The notes under the pieces are model-generated. The model was not told the origin of the DNA. It made no database searches and saw nothing but the letters and a program-made list of their open reading frames with translations. A stretch of 64,000 bases of DNA, taken from the NCBI GenBank assembly GCA_965603015.1, contig CBFDBJ010000009.1, positions 1-64,000 on the forward strand. The letters are read 5' to 3'. Position numbers and translations under genes: made by a program. This document shows, piece after piece, positions 33,970-42,731 of this stretch; position 1 is the stretch's first letter, and every line of letters begins with the position of its first letter. The DNA comes from JAUWTJ01 sp965603015 (lineage in GTDB: Bacteria; Pseudomonadota; Alphaproteobacteria; M2410).

Positions 33970-35307
33970 ATGAGTGCCAAAGAAATCAATTTCGACGGCC
34001 TCGTTGGCCCGACCCACAATTACACCGGGCTGTCGTGGGGCAACATTGCCTCGACCAGCCACGCAGGCCTGCGCTCTTCGCCGCGCAAGGCGGCGCTCCA
34101 GGGCCTTGAGAAAATGCGAACCCTGATGCGCCTCGGCTTGACCCAAGGCATTCTTCCGCCCCATGAACGTCCTCACCTGGCCACACTCACACGGCTTGGC
34201 TTTTCCGGCACGCCGCAAGACATGATCAAGGCCGCATGGCAGGCCGCGCCGCCGCTGCTCAACACCATCATGTCGGCCTCTCCCATGTGGACGGCGAACG
34301 CCGCGACGGTCTCGCCAAGCGCTGACACAGCAGACGGCAAGGTCCATTTCACCCCGGCCAATCTTGTCGCCATGGCGCACCGGGCGACCGAAGCGCCGAC
34401 CACGTCGCGGGTTCTGAAAGCCATCTTTGCCGATCCATCCCGCTTTGTGCATCACGACCCTTTGCCGGGGCATTCACAATTCGGCGACGAGGGTGCCGCC
34501 AACCACACCCGGCTCGGCGGCGACTATGGTGACCCGGGCGTTGAGCTCTTTGTCTATGGCCGCGAGGCACTCGATCCATCAAAGCCTGCCCCGACGCAAT
34601 ACCCCGCGCGGCAAACCCTTGAGGCAAGCCAGGCCATTGCCCGGTTGCACGGGCTCAAGGCCAGCAGCACACTTTTCGCGCAGCAACATCCCGATGCCAT
34701 CGACGCCGGTGTCTTTCACAACGACGTCATCGCCGTTGGCAATCGCAATGTCCTGTTCTTTTATGAATCAGCTTTTCTTGACAGCGACGCCTTGCTTGAA
34801 GAGTTGTCAAACCAGGTCGAGGGGTTCACGCCGGTCAAGCTGGCGGCACAAGACGTCCCCATCGAGGACGTCGTAAAATCCTATCTCTTTAACTCCCAGC
34901 TCATCTCGGTTCCCGGAGAGGAAAAAATGTGCCTCATCGCGCCGGGTGAAGCCAAAAGCACGCCGAGTGTCGCCGCATACCTTGACGACCTGGTCGCATC
35001 CGGCGGTCCAATTGGCGACGTGCACTACATGGACCTGCGCGAAAGCATGCAAAACGGCGGCGGCCCTGCCTGTCTGCGATTGCGGGTGGTCTTGACCGAG
35101 CAAGAAGAACGCGCCCTCGGCGCCCGGGTCCTGCTTGATGATCTGCTGGCAGATGAAATCGAAACCTGGATCAAAAAACACTACCGCGAAACACTGGAGC
35201 CCGATGATCTGCACGATCCAACCCTGATGACCGAGAGCTACGCCGCCCTTGATGAGCTGACGAAAATTCTCCAGATCGGCACCATCTACGACTTCCAGAA
35301 AGCCTAA
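33970..35307 (+). CDS. astB: N-succinylarginine dihydrolase
   Basis: Second pathway enzyme, converting N-succinylarginine to N-succinylornithine, two ammonia and carbon dioxide. The 445-residue protein has the AstB start INFDGLVGPTHNYTGLSWGNIAS, the MWTANAATVSPSADTADGKVHFTPANL run with the catalytic Glu/His-type environment, and HNDVIAVGN with the active-site His. NGGGPACLRLRVVL near the end contains the nucleophile Cys in CLRLR. Stop overlaps the dsbD stop by 4 bases, so transcripts converge. No astC or astE is in the window after it. Confidence 0.92.
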   Translation: MSAKEINFDGLVGPTHNYTGLSWGNIASTSHAGLRSSPRKAALQGLEKMRTLMRLGLTQGILPPHERPHLATLTRLGFSGTPQDMIKAAWQAAPPLLNTIMSASPMWTANAATVSPSADTADGKVHFTPANLVAMAHRATEAPTTSRVLKAIFADPSRFVHHDPLPGHSQFGDEGAANHTRLGGDYGDPGVELFVYGREALDPSKPAPTQYPARQTLEASQAIARLHGLKASSTLFAQQHPDAIDAGVFHNDVIAVGNRNVLFFYESAFLDSDALLEELSNQVEGFTPVKLAAQDVPIEDVVKSYLFNSQLISVPGEEKMCLIAPGEAKSTPSVAAYLDDLVASGGPIGDVHYMDLRESMQNGGGPACLRLRVVLTEQEERALGARVLLDDLLADEIETWIKKHYRETLEPDDLHDPTLMTESYAALDELTKILQIGTIYDFQKA

Positions 35308-37460
35308 CCGTCCAGCGCTTCGAGCATGATCCCGACGGTCAAAATTTGTGGCAAAATCCCAGGCGCCGCCCCCGGCTCTCCAGAATAGTAGAGATAGAGC
35401 GGCACACCGGCGCGGTCGAACTTCGCCAGCGCCCTGGTGATATTCGGATCGCGGGTCGTCCAGTCGGCCTTCAGATAGGTGATACCCTTGTCTTCGAAGG
35501 CTTGCCGAACCTCATCTGAGCGGAACACCAGCTTTTCATTGGCCAGACACGAAATGCACCACGCTGCTGTGAAATTGACGAACACCGGCTTGCCTGCAGC
35601 GGTGAGCTCTTCCACCCGCGCCTCACTGAAGGGCTCATAGCCGAGACCGCCTGTCACACCCACAGGGGTCGCTCCGGCGCTGGACGGCATTGCTCTTGCG
35701 TCCATGGTCGGTGTCTTGATCTGCGTCAGGATGATAAAGGCACAAATGAGGGCGAGGACAGCCGCGCCCTTGCCAACATGAGGCCAGCTTCCCTTCGCCG
35801 CCCGCGTGACTTCAAAGGTCCAAAGTCCAAAACCAAGCAGCACCATCCCGATGAGCAGCGCGAAGAGCGCATTCGGATCCGTTTGCAGCGCAAACACCCA
35901 GGCGAGCCACGCCGCCGCGCCATACATCGGAAAGGCCAGGGCCTGCTTGACGCGCTCCATCCACTGTCCCGGTTTTGGCAACCTCTTTGCGAGGGCCGGA
36001 AAGAACGCGAGGACCAGAAACGGCAAAGCCATCCCGGCCCCGAGAAAAACGAAAACCAGCAGCGCCGCGACAGCCGAATGGGTCAGGGCAAAACCGATAG
36101 CAGCCCCCATGAACGGCGCCGTGCACGGTGTTGCCACCACTGTTGCAAGAACGCCGGTGAAGAACGAGCCCCATTGCCCCCTTGCTTGCGCCAGGCCCGA
36201 GCCAACCCCGGCAATAGAGCTGCCGATGGAAAAGACCCCGGAGAGCGACAGGCCAACGGCGAACAGCAAAAAGGCAAGCCCGCCAACAATGGCCGGCGTC
36301 TGCAGTTGAAAACCCCACCCAATCGCTTCGCCGCCAGCTCTGAGTGCCAGAAGTGTCGCGCCAAGCAGGACAAAGCTGATCACGACGCCTGATGCGTAGG
36401 ACAGACCCTCACGGCGCAGCGCCGAGGCTTCCTTGTCTGCATGTTTCATGAAGGCCAGTGCCTTGAGAAACAAGACCGGGAACACACACGGCATGACGTT
36501 GAGAAGGATGCCGCCAAAAAACGCCAGAATGATCGCCTGAACGACACCCGCCAGGTTTGAGGCCGGCGCAGCGGCCGGTGCAAGTGAAGCCACTTTTGCC
36601 GCGTCAAAGGAAAAGGCATTTGTCAGAGTGCCGTCCTCAAGATCCTGGGAAAAAACAAAGAGACCGGAGATCGCCTGGTAGTCATTCGTCTCGTAGCCGC
36701 GCGGCAGGGAGAGCCGGACACCTTCGTCAGTCACAACAAATTTCTGCGTCGCGACATGCTCGATCAATCCTTCCTCGCGCGGGAAGAACGTCGCTTCCTG
36801 AATCGTGCGGCTCTGGAAAGCCAGCCCCAGGTCCGGCGACTTGAGGAGCAATTCAACGGAAGTTTCTGTCAGGGCAAAGTCGGTTTCAAACGGCGCCGGA
36901 ACAGGCAAGCTCGCCCGCGCCACATCAATGATCGGGGCCCAGACAGAATCTCGCTGACTGGTTTCTCCGACCGCCAGCCGCAGTGAGACCTTACCGTCTT
37001 CGGGAATACAAATCTCTTCGCAAACCAGCCAGGTGGCGTCTGCTTCAAGAGTAACGACATCGCCGGGCACTGCCGTCGCCGGAACGCTGAGCTGCATCGG
37101 CAGGATGACTTCATCGGCATAACCAAAATTCATCAGATCCATGTAAGGGATGCGCTCGGGCGGCGGGAAGTTGAGATCACCAACGACATAGCCCTCCGGC
37201 AGATGCCAGGTCAGCGTCGGCGCCGCACCGGCATCGCCTGCGTTCAGCCAATAGGTATGCCATCCAGGATAGATATTCTGATGCATGGCGATCCAGATTG
37301 TCTCACCTGGCGCCACCTGGCTCATTTCAGAGATGATGGTAACCTGCACGACAGGATCGCGGGGTTTCGACTGCGCGGCTGCAGTGTGCAACGGCAAGCC
37401 AACAACAAGAATGGACAAAACCGCCATCACAGCCTTTTGATAGATAAAACCCACAAACAT
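35304..37460 (-). CDS. Thiol-disulfide interchange protein of the DsbD/ScsB type
   Basis: A 718-residue membrane protein that passes electrons from cytosolic thioredoxin to the periplasm. Order: signal peptide, N-terminal periplasmic domain with a CEEIC pair (LVCEEICIPEDG), an eight-span membrane core with NVMPCVFPVL (about residue 324) and the partner CTAP (about residue 445), then a C-terminal thioredoxin domain with WCISC (Cys635 and Cys638). This layout is that of ScsB-like DsbD. Neighbours do not name its clients; cytochrome c maturation or copper tolerance are usual. The start is the ATG at 37460 with a close GAAGGA; an ATG at codon 12 is possible. Confidence 0.9.
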   Translation of the reverse strand: MFVGFIYQKAVMAVLSILVVGLPLHTAAAQSKPRDPVVQVTIISEMSQVAPGETIWIAMHQNIYPGWHTYWLNAGDAGAAPTLTWHLPEGYVVGDLNFPPPERIPYMDLMNFGYADEVILPMQLSVPATAVPGDVVTLEADATWLVCEEICIPEDGKVSLRLAVGETSQRDSVWAPIIDVARASLPVPAPFETDFALTETSVELLLKSPDLGLAFQSRTIQEATFFPREEGLIEHVATQKFVVTDEGVRLSLPRGYETNDYQAISGLFVFSQDLEDGTLTNAFSFDAAKVASLAPAAAPASNLAGVVQAIILAFFGGILLNVMPCVFPVLFLKALAFMKHADKEASALRREGLSYASGVVISFVLLGATLLALRAGGEAIGWGFQLQTPAIVGGLAFLLFAVGLSLSGVFSIGSSIAGVGSGLAQARGQWGSFFTGVLATVVATPCTAPFMGAAIGFALTHSAVAALLVFVFLGAGMALPFLVLAFFPALAKRLPKPGQWMERVKQALAFPMYGAAAWLAWVFALQTDPNALFALLIGMVLLGFGLWTFEVTRAAKGSWPHVGKGAAVLALICAFIILTQIKTPTMDARAMPSSAGATPVGVTGGLGYEPFSEARVEELTAAGKPVFVNFTAAWCISCLANEKLVFRSDEVRQAFEDKGITYLKADWTTRDPNITRALAKFDRAGVPLYLYYSGEPGAAPGILPQILTVGIMLEALDG

Positions 37461-37470
37461 AGTCCTTCAG

Positions 37471-38364
37471 GTGGCTATACTCAGGCCCTCTCGGCCCACA
37501 AATGACAAATCCTGCCGGGCCCTCTATAACGCGAAACAAAAGTGCCTCAAAGAAAGATTATGCTTGTCACCCCTTGATTTGAAATCCCGCATCAGAACCG
37601 AGGCTTACGGCCCCCACAAGCGTATGCGGCTCGACCTTTTCCCACCCGTGAGCCGGAGCGGAGAGATTTGGTCAGATCAGGGCAAGGGCGCCCTTTATCC
37701 AACAATTCTATTCCTCTACGGCGGCAGTTGGAAGAGCGGCTCACGCAGACTTTACCGCCCGCTGGGCCTTGCCCTGTCACGAGCCGGTTTCGCTGTCGCC
37801 ATTGCCGACTATCGCCTGTACCCGGAGGTCACCTTTCCAGGCTTTATGGAAGATGCAGCAGCGGCCCTCTCCTGGGTTCAGGCTTTCGCGCCCGAGTTTG
37901 GCGGCGATCCGACCGACATTCATCTGATGGGCCATTCTGCCGGAGCCCATATGGGCGCACTCCTTTGTCTCGATCCGGCCTGGCTTGAGGCAGAAAACCT
38001 TGACCCTTCAATCATCAGGAATTTTATCGGGCTTGCCGGACCCTATGTGACAAACCTGATGCGGGCCGGCTCGGTCGCACCGATTTTTAATACCGCAGAT
38101 GACAAAGCCCGTACCCGGCCCATTAAAATGGTCGCAACAGGGCGCCCCATGCCGCGCAGTTTGCTGCTGCACGGAACCGCCGACAAGACCGTCGCATGGA
38201 AAAATTCTGAAATCTTTGCATCAGCCATAAGGGATCTCGGCGGCGCGGCGCGCACAGAGTATTACCCCCGCGTCGGCCACGTCGGACTGTTGACCACACT
38301 GGCCCCCGGCCTCAGATGGCGTGCACCATCCTGGGACAGGGTTCTGGAATTTCTCGCAGACTAG
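37471..38364 (+). CDS. Alpha/beta hydrolase, BD-FAE-like esterase
   Basis: Serine hydrolase of up to 297 aa. Oxyanion motif FLYGGSWKSGS (HGG-like), nucleophile GHSAG, acid in HGTADKTV and base in GHVGLL. The pattern is that of BD-FAE/kynurenine-formamidase-like carboxylesterases that split small esters or formyl groups. The start is uncertain: GTG at 37471 leaves only 10 bp from the divergent dsbD ATG, so a TTG at 37564 (with AAAGAAAG upstream) or ATG at 37624 may be right. No ATG lies between. Confidence 0.75.
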   Translation: MAILRPSRPTNDKSCRALYNAKQKCLKERLCLSPLDLKSRIRTEAYGPHKRMRLDLFPPVSRSGEIWSDQGKGALYPTILFLYGGSWKSGSRRLYRPLGLALSRAGFAVAIADYRLYPEVTFPGFMEDAAAALSWVQAFAPEFGGDPTDIHLMGHSAGAHMGALLCLDPAWLEAENLDPSIIRNFIGLAGPYVTNLMRAGSVAPIFNTADDKARTRPIKMVATGRPMPRSLLLHGTADKTVAWKNSEIFASAIRDLGGAARTEYYPRVGHVGLLTTLAPGLRWRAPSWDRVLEFLAD

Positions 38365-38530
38365 TGCGCTTCAGTGCTGAGTGGCAAAGCCACCCGCCAC
38401 AATTCAGACGCAAAATTGTCAAGCGAAGGCCTCCGCCGCGCCCATCTCCCGCCGTGTTCAGACATCAAAATCCCACCATCGACTACCCTCAGTAACCCCT
38501 ACTTGAGTAACGGCGTAAAGGAACAGGCAC

Positions 38531-38965
38531 ATGGCTCTCACCCCTCTCTCTCTCAGACACCTCGCCCTCAAGGCAACTCTCCTTACAGGTCTCCTCATGA
38601 TCGGCCTCGTCGACGAGGGAGCCAGTGCCAGTTCCACCCGCGCCGACGTGGCTCAAACTGCCCCCGGCCCCGCAGCAATTGAACTCCTGATAGAAACAGA
38701 AAATGGAAGCTTCAGCCGCGTCGTCTATTTCCCCTGGGATTCGATCGATTTAACCCCGGCAGCACAGGCCGCAGTGTTCGAGATTGCCAGTGAAGTCTCT
38801 GCCCTTGAAAATCCGGCGATTTCCATCGCCAGTCAAACTGGCGACGAGCTTCTCGCCTTTGAGCGGGTCAATGCCGTTGCCCGGGGACTGGAAATGGAAG
38901 GCTTCAGCAGCGCCCGGCTCTTCACATGGTCGGAAATCGACATGCTGATGCCCAGACAACTGTGA
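38531..38965 (+). CDS. Small exported OmpA-like protein
   Basis: A 144-residue protein with a signal peptide (ATLLTGLLMIGL) and one short OmpA/MotB-like stretch: FPWDSIDLTPAAQAAVFEIASEVSALENPAISIASQTGDELLAFERVNAVARGLEMEGF, which mimics the FDFDS and ERA-x-x-V-x-x-x-L pattern of peptidoglycan-binding domains but lacks its usual Arg/Asp pair. It may be a degenerate or short version. AAAGGAA precedes the ATG. Role unknown; the next gene has an AMIN-like domain and also sits at the envelope. Confidence 0.65.
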   Translation: MALTPLSLRHLALKATLLTGLLMIGLVDEGASASSTRADVAQTAPGPAAIELLIETENGSFSRVVYFPWDSIDLTPAAQAAVFEIASEVSALENPAISIASQTGDELLAFERVNAVARGLEMEGFSSARLFTWSEIDMLMPRQL

Positions 38966-39069
38966 TGTTCAGGACCAGCAGTAAGCAGGACTGCGAGAAA
39001 CAAGCGGAATATTTATGCGGTATGAGGTATGATTCGATTCTCCAAAATTCACTCTGACACGTGATCCTC

Positions 39070-40188
39070 ATGATTGAAAAAACCCGGATAAAGATCCTTC
39101 GTACCAGCGCCCTTGTCGTCGCTGCTCTAGCGATCTTTCCTTTGAGCCCCGCGATAGCCTCAACGCCAATCGCCCTTGCCGCAACCGCCGCGCTGGAAAA
39201 AATTCGCGGCGCCGACCACGAAAGTTATCAACGCGTCGTCATTGATACCAGCGACGCCGTAACGTTCAGTGTAGTTGAGGGCGAGAGCGCCCTTACGCTG
39301 GCACTGAGCGGCATCACCTCCGAGCTCCGGACAAAAGCATGGACAGATCTCGGACAGGTCAAAGGCCTCCGGATCGAGCCGATCTCGGACACCTCTGTCC
39401 GCATCATTTTTGATCTGGCGGGACCGATGCAGCCGCGCATTTCCAGCTATTCGCCAGACAGCTACGGCGGCCACCGCATTGTAATTGATCTATGGCCTGC
39501 CGAAGAGACACCGGACTCCCCCCCGACCTCTGACCACGAGCCCCGGCCAGAGCCCCAACCAGAATCTGATCCGGCATCAGATATTATCAAGACGGCCGAG
39601 TTGCCAAAATCGGAGCCCGGCGAAGAATACGGCCTGAAAGAAATCAATCAATGGCCCGTCACACTGGATGAAGCCGCCCAGACCATTGTCGAAAAGGAGG
39701 CCGCAGCCCTCATCCTTGGACAGCCAACCCTCGGCGATAGCGCGCAGATCGAGTCTGATGAAACTCCGGACTTGAGTGGCGGCGACATGAGCGATGTCAT
39801 GAACGGAATGATCACAGCCGATCCCGTCGCATCAGCCCGCGAGCGCATGACACAGGGCTCCCCCGGGGAGGCCTGCAAGGTGCTTCAGGTGAATTTCCCG
39901 AAAGGAACATGGAATATTGACGCCATGTTGCTGCAGGGCGAATGTCTCCGGGCACTCGGCAATCTCACCGACGCCAACACTCTCTACACGGAAGTTCTCT
40001 CCTACGAGCCGGACAGCATCGCCGCCCGTCTCGGCCTCGCCCATATTCAGGTCGAGAACGGCGATCTGACCGCCGCCAAAGATAACTACACGCGCGCGCT
40101 GGCAAAGCTGCCCCCGGGCCCCCTTGCCGACGACACGCGCCTTCGCCTGCAAAACGTCGAGGAACAGCTCAAGCACGCCGTCCACTGA
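39070..40188 (+). CDS. Exported protein with AMIN-like and TPR domains
   Basis: A 372-residue protein with a signal peptide (LVVAALAIFPLSPAIAS). Residues of about 40-140 have the beta-pattern of an AMIN domain (QRVVIDTSDAVTFSVVEGESALTL, RIIFDLAGPMQPRI, HRIVIDLWP), which in AmiC and PilQ binds peptidoglycan. A Pro/Glu-rich linker follows, then about three TPR-like repeats (LLQGECLRALGNLTDANTLYTEVLSYEPD, ARLGLAHIQVENGDLTAAKDNYTRALAKLP). An AMIN-TPR combination is not one I recognise as named. Start: ATG at 39070, or GTG at 39061; neither has a clear ribosome site. Confidence 0.65.
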   Translation: MIEKTRIKILRTSALVVAALAIFPLSPAIASTPIALAATAALEKIRGADHESYQRVVIDTSDAVTFSVVEGESALTLALSGITSELRTKAWTDLGQVKGLRIEPISDTSVRIIFDLAGPMQPRISSYSPDSYGGHRIVIDLWPAEETPDSPPTSDHEPRPEPQPESDPASDIIKTAELPKSEPGEEYGLKEINQWPVTLDEAAQTIVEKEAAALILGQPTLGDSAQIESDETPDLSGGDMSDVMNGMITADPVASARERMTQGSPGEACKVLQVNFPKGTWNIDAMLLQGECLRALGNLTDANTLYTEVLSYEPDSIAARLGLAHIQVENGDLTAAKDNYTRALAKLPPGPLADDTRLRLQNVEEQLKHAVH

Positions 40189-40225
40189 CCCTGACATTCA
40201 CTGATCAGCCTGTTGAGACAGGCTG

Positions 40226-41134
40226 TCAGGATAACTCGGGAAGGGTTCTTTTCAGAAATTCAAGCTGAAGAACGATATTCTCTTCAAACCACTCGCCGCG
40301 ATAGGGCGCAAAGTGATCACAGTCCAAAACCTGAAACTCGCCTCTTGGCATCTTTGACGCCATCAGTTCCGGCTGGCTGAGCGGGATAAGACTGTCATCC
40401 CGCCCGGCCACCACAAGCGCCGGGCACATGACCCGCCCGGCGGCCTCAAGCGGACTATATTTCATCATGAAACCGAGCGAACTCACCGGCACCTGATTGG
40501 CAAAGGTTTCGCCCTCCGGGATGATGGCGAAGTAGCCCGGCTCGCACTCCGGCGTGTTGAGCGCCGCAGCACTCCCGGGCGGACCGACGACCGGCATATA
40601 AAGCGGCTTGCCAGTGAGGGCAGTTTTAATCCGGTCAAAAACCATCATGGCGCCCATGCGCAACAACGTCCCCAACGGCGGCTTTGGTGCCCCTTCGGGC
40701 ATACCGGAAAATGGCACCTGAGAGATCGTCGCCGCAATGTTTCCATCGCGCGCCGCAGCACAGACCACATGCGCTCCTGAAAACGAGGTCCCCCACAGCG
40801 CAATGTGAGCCGTATCGACGCTCTCCAGTGTGCGCACATGAGCAATGGCCGCATCCCAATCTTCACCGTGGGCAAAGGGATCGACCTTGTTGCGCGGCTC
40901 ACCGTCGCTGTCGCCAAACGTTCTGTAGTCAAAAAGAAAAACCGCCATGCCCTCTGCGGCAAATCTCTCGGCAAAGGCAGGTAAACCGAAAGACCGTTCG
41001 CCGGCAAAGCCATGCGCCATTATGATAACCGGCGGATTCACCTTTGCTGCCGGTAGATAAAACCAGCCAGCACATTTTATTCCCTGGCTGACAAAATCGG
41101 AATCCTGGCGGCTAAATACGGCTGATGCATCCAT
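40226..41134 (-). CDS. Alpha/beta hydrolase
   Basis: A 302-residue serine hydrolase. Seen: IIMAHGFAGERSFGLPAFAERFAAEG (oxyanion region HGF), FDYRTFGDSDG, the nucleophile WGTSFSGAHV, the acid in VVAGRDDSLIP and the His in DCDHFAPYRG. It resembles the dienelactone hydrolase/peptidase S15-like acyl hydrolases and has the domain order of one complete alpha/beta barrel. Substrate unknown. The start is the ATG at 41134, with GGAGG 7 bases upstream, in preference to the TTG at 41182. A short stem (40207-40224) lies between its stop and the converging TPR gene. Confidence 0.82.
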   Translation of the reverse strand: MDASAVFSRQDSDFVSQGIKCAGWFYLPAAKVNPPVIIMAHGFAGERSFGLPAFAERFAAEGMAVFLFDYRTFGDSDGEPRNKVDPFAHGEDWDAAIAHVRTLESVDTAHIALWGTSFSGAHVVCAAARDGNIAATISQVPFSGMPEGAPKPPLGTLLRMGAMMVFDRIKTALTGKPLYMPVVGPPGSAAALNTPECEPGYFAIIPEGETFANQVPVSSLGFMMKYSPLEAAGRVMCPALVVAGRDDSLIPLSQPELMASKMPRGEFQVLDCDHFAPYRGEWFEENIVLQLEFLKRTLPELS

Positions 41135-41236
41135 GACGGCCTCCCTGCCAATGTCTTTGTATTGGTCATTCTTGTTTGACAAGGTTACGTCACTTCTCAG
41201 ACCATGGAAACAGCCAATCCCGGATCAATCAGGCTG

Positions 41237-41653
41237 CTAGTCGCCCATGAGAAGCAGACGCAATTTGCGAAGGTGGCCCCGGGCACGGTGCTCCATGACA
41301 AAGATCCCCTGCCAGGTCCCCAGCGCCATTTCGCCATCAACCACCGGTATCGTAAGAGACACATCCGTCAGAGCAGCCTTGATGTGAGCGGGCATATCAT
41401 CGGGCCCCTCCGAAGCATGGGCATAAGGATAAGTTTCCGGTGCAACCCGATCCAGGAAGTCTTCAAGATCACGCAGCACAGAAGGGTCGGCATTTTCCTG
41501 GATCGTCAGCGAGGCAGAGGTATGACGAATAAAAACCGTCAAGAGGCCATTTGAAATCTCCGCCTGCGCAACGAATGACCGAACCGCGCCAGTGACCTCA
41601 AGGAGACCCCGGCCATCGGTTTCCACGGCTATTTCTCTCGTTACTTGACGCAT
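41237..41653 (-). CDS. YjbQ-family protein (UPF0047)
   Basis: A 138-residue protein with the UPF0047/YjbQ pattern: LLTVFIRHTSASLTIQENADPSVLRDLEDFLDRVAP, then a run with HIKAALTDVSLTIPVVDGEMALGTWQGIFVMEHRARGHLRKL. The HTSASL and HxxxAL histidines form the conserved pocket. Some members show thiamine-phosphate synthase activity in vivo or in complementation. The start is the ATG at 41653 with GGAGGCAGGAG upstream. It is transcribed divergently from the hotdog thioesterase gene (55 bp gap). Confidence 0.88.
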   Translation of the reverse strand: MRQVTREIAVETDGRGLLEVTGAVRSFVAQAEISNGLLTVFIRHTSASLTIQENADPSVLRDLEDFLDRVAPETYPYAHASEGPDDMPAHIKAALTDVSLTIPVVDGEMALGTWQGIFVMEHRARGHLRKLRLLLMGD

Positions 41654-41707
41654 CGTGCTCCTGCCTCCACAAAGGTTCTGAATGACCCACTGATTTGACC
41701 ATAGCGT

Positions 41708-42709
41708 ATGACCGAACAACAAAACATCCCCGCCAATAGTCCGGCCAATATTCCCGCCAATATTCCGGCAGGCTACGAGGCGATCTTCCAACAGGGTTTC
41801 AACGCCTGGGTGGGGCCAATCCTCGGCAACTTTGCTGGCCCGGACATGGGACCGCATCACTTCATCTTCGATGTGCGTCCCGAACATCTCAATGGCGGCG
41901 ACATGTTGCACGGCGGCATGATGATGACCCTCGCCGACGTGGTGCTTGGGTCGACGGTTGCGAACGCCGTCGGCGGGATGGGCTCAACCATTGCCCTGAA
42001 CTGCGATTTCCTGGCCGGCGTAAAACCCGGCACGCGCGTCGAAGGCGAAGCCACGGTCTCAAGGCTGACGCGTTCCGTTGCCTTTGTCAGTGGGAGGCTC
42101 TTTTCCGGTGACGAAACTTTTCTGACCGCCTCGGGTATCTGGAAAATATCGCCCAAAGCCGCGGACGAGACCAGGGCTGACTTCAAAGTTGGATCGCAGA
42201 TCAATATGAATGAGTTTGCCGAGGAACGAGCGCTCACCTCATATGCGCTTGACGATGGCACGACCCGCTGGAAACCACCACGCGATGTCGCCGCACCCGA
42301 CGGTTTCACGGCGCAGCACCTCGGCGATCCATTTGAAGCCTGGGTTGGTCCCTTTTTTCTGCGCCAGCCAAATCCGCTCGACACCGGGAATGAAGGCGCC
42401 CCCCTCGAAGTCGCTTTTCAAATCGATGATCGCCATGTCAATGCAAACGGCGTGTGTCACGGCGGCATGTTTCTGACCTTTGCCGATGCGACCCTTGGGA
42501 TCGTGCCCTGGACCATTGCCAATGCGCCCGCCGTGACACTCTCGTTGCAAAGTCAGTTCCTGCGCCCGGGGCATGCGGGTGACTGGGTCATTACCCGTCC
42601 CAGGCTGATCCGCAAAACGCCTTCGATCATCTTTATTGAGTCAACATTTGAGATTGAGGGCGAAATCGTTTTTACTACGACGAGCCTCTGGAAAGTGATT
42701 GGCAAGTAG
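41708..42709 (+). CDS. Tandem hotdog-fold acyl-CoA thioesterase-like protein
   Basis: A 333-residue protein with two hotdog domains of the PaaI/thioesterase type. Each half has the pattern PxHFIFDVRPEHLNGGDMLHGGMMMTLAD and, in the second, DDRHVNANGVCHGGMFLTFAD, where the GG-MM/FLTFAD helix holds the catalytic Asp. Such proteins hydrolyse acyl-CoA esters. The N-terminus carries a short repeat IPANSPANIPANIPA encoded by 12-base tandem repeats. It is divergent from the YjbQ gene and 22 bp upstream of the aldo/keto reductase gene. Confidence 0.82.
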   Translation: MTEQQNIPANSPANIPANIPAGYEAIFQQGFNAWVGPILGNFAGPDMGPHHFIFDVRPEHLNGGDMLHGGMMMTLADVVLGSTVANAVGGMGSTIALNCDFLAGVKPGTRVEGEATVSRLTRSVAFVSGRLFSGDETFLTASGIWKISPKAADETRADFKVGSQINMNEFAEERALTSYALDDGTTRWKPPRDVAAPDGFTAQHLGDPFEAWVGPFFLRQPNPLDTGNEGAPLEVAFQIDDRHVNANGVCHGGMFLTFADATLGIVPWTIANAPAVTLSLQSQFLRPGHAGDWVITRPRLIRKTPSIIFIESTFEIEGEIVFTTTSLWKVIGK

Positions 42710-42731
42710 CCAACGAAATCGAAAGCCTGCA

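Noticed and set aside
40207..40224. Small stem AGCCTGT/ACAGGCT between convergent genes
   Set aside because: Only 7 bp with no following T-run; could help stop transcription but not enough to call a terminator.
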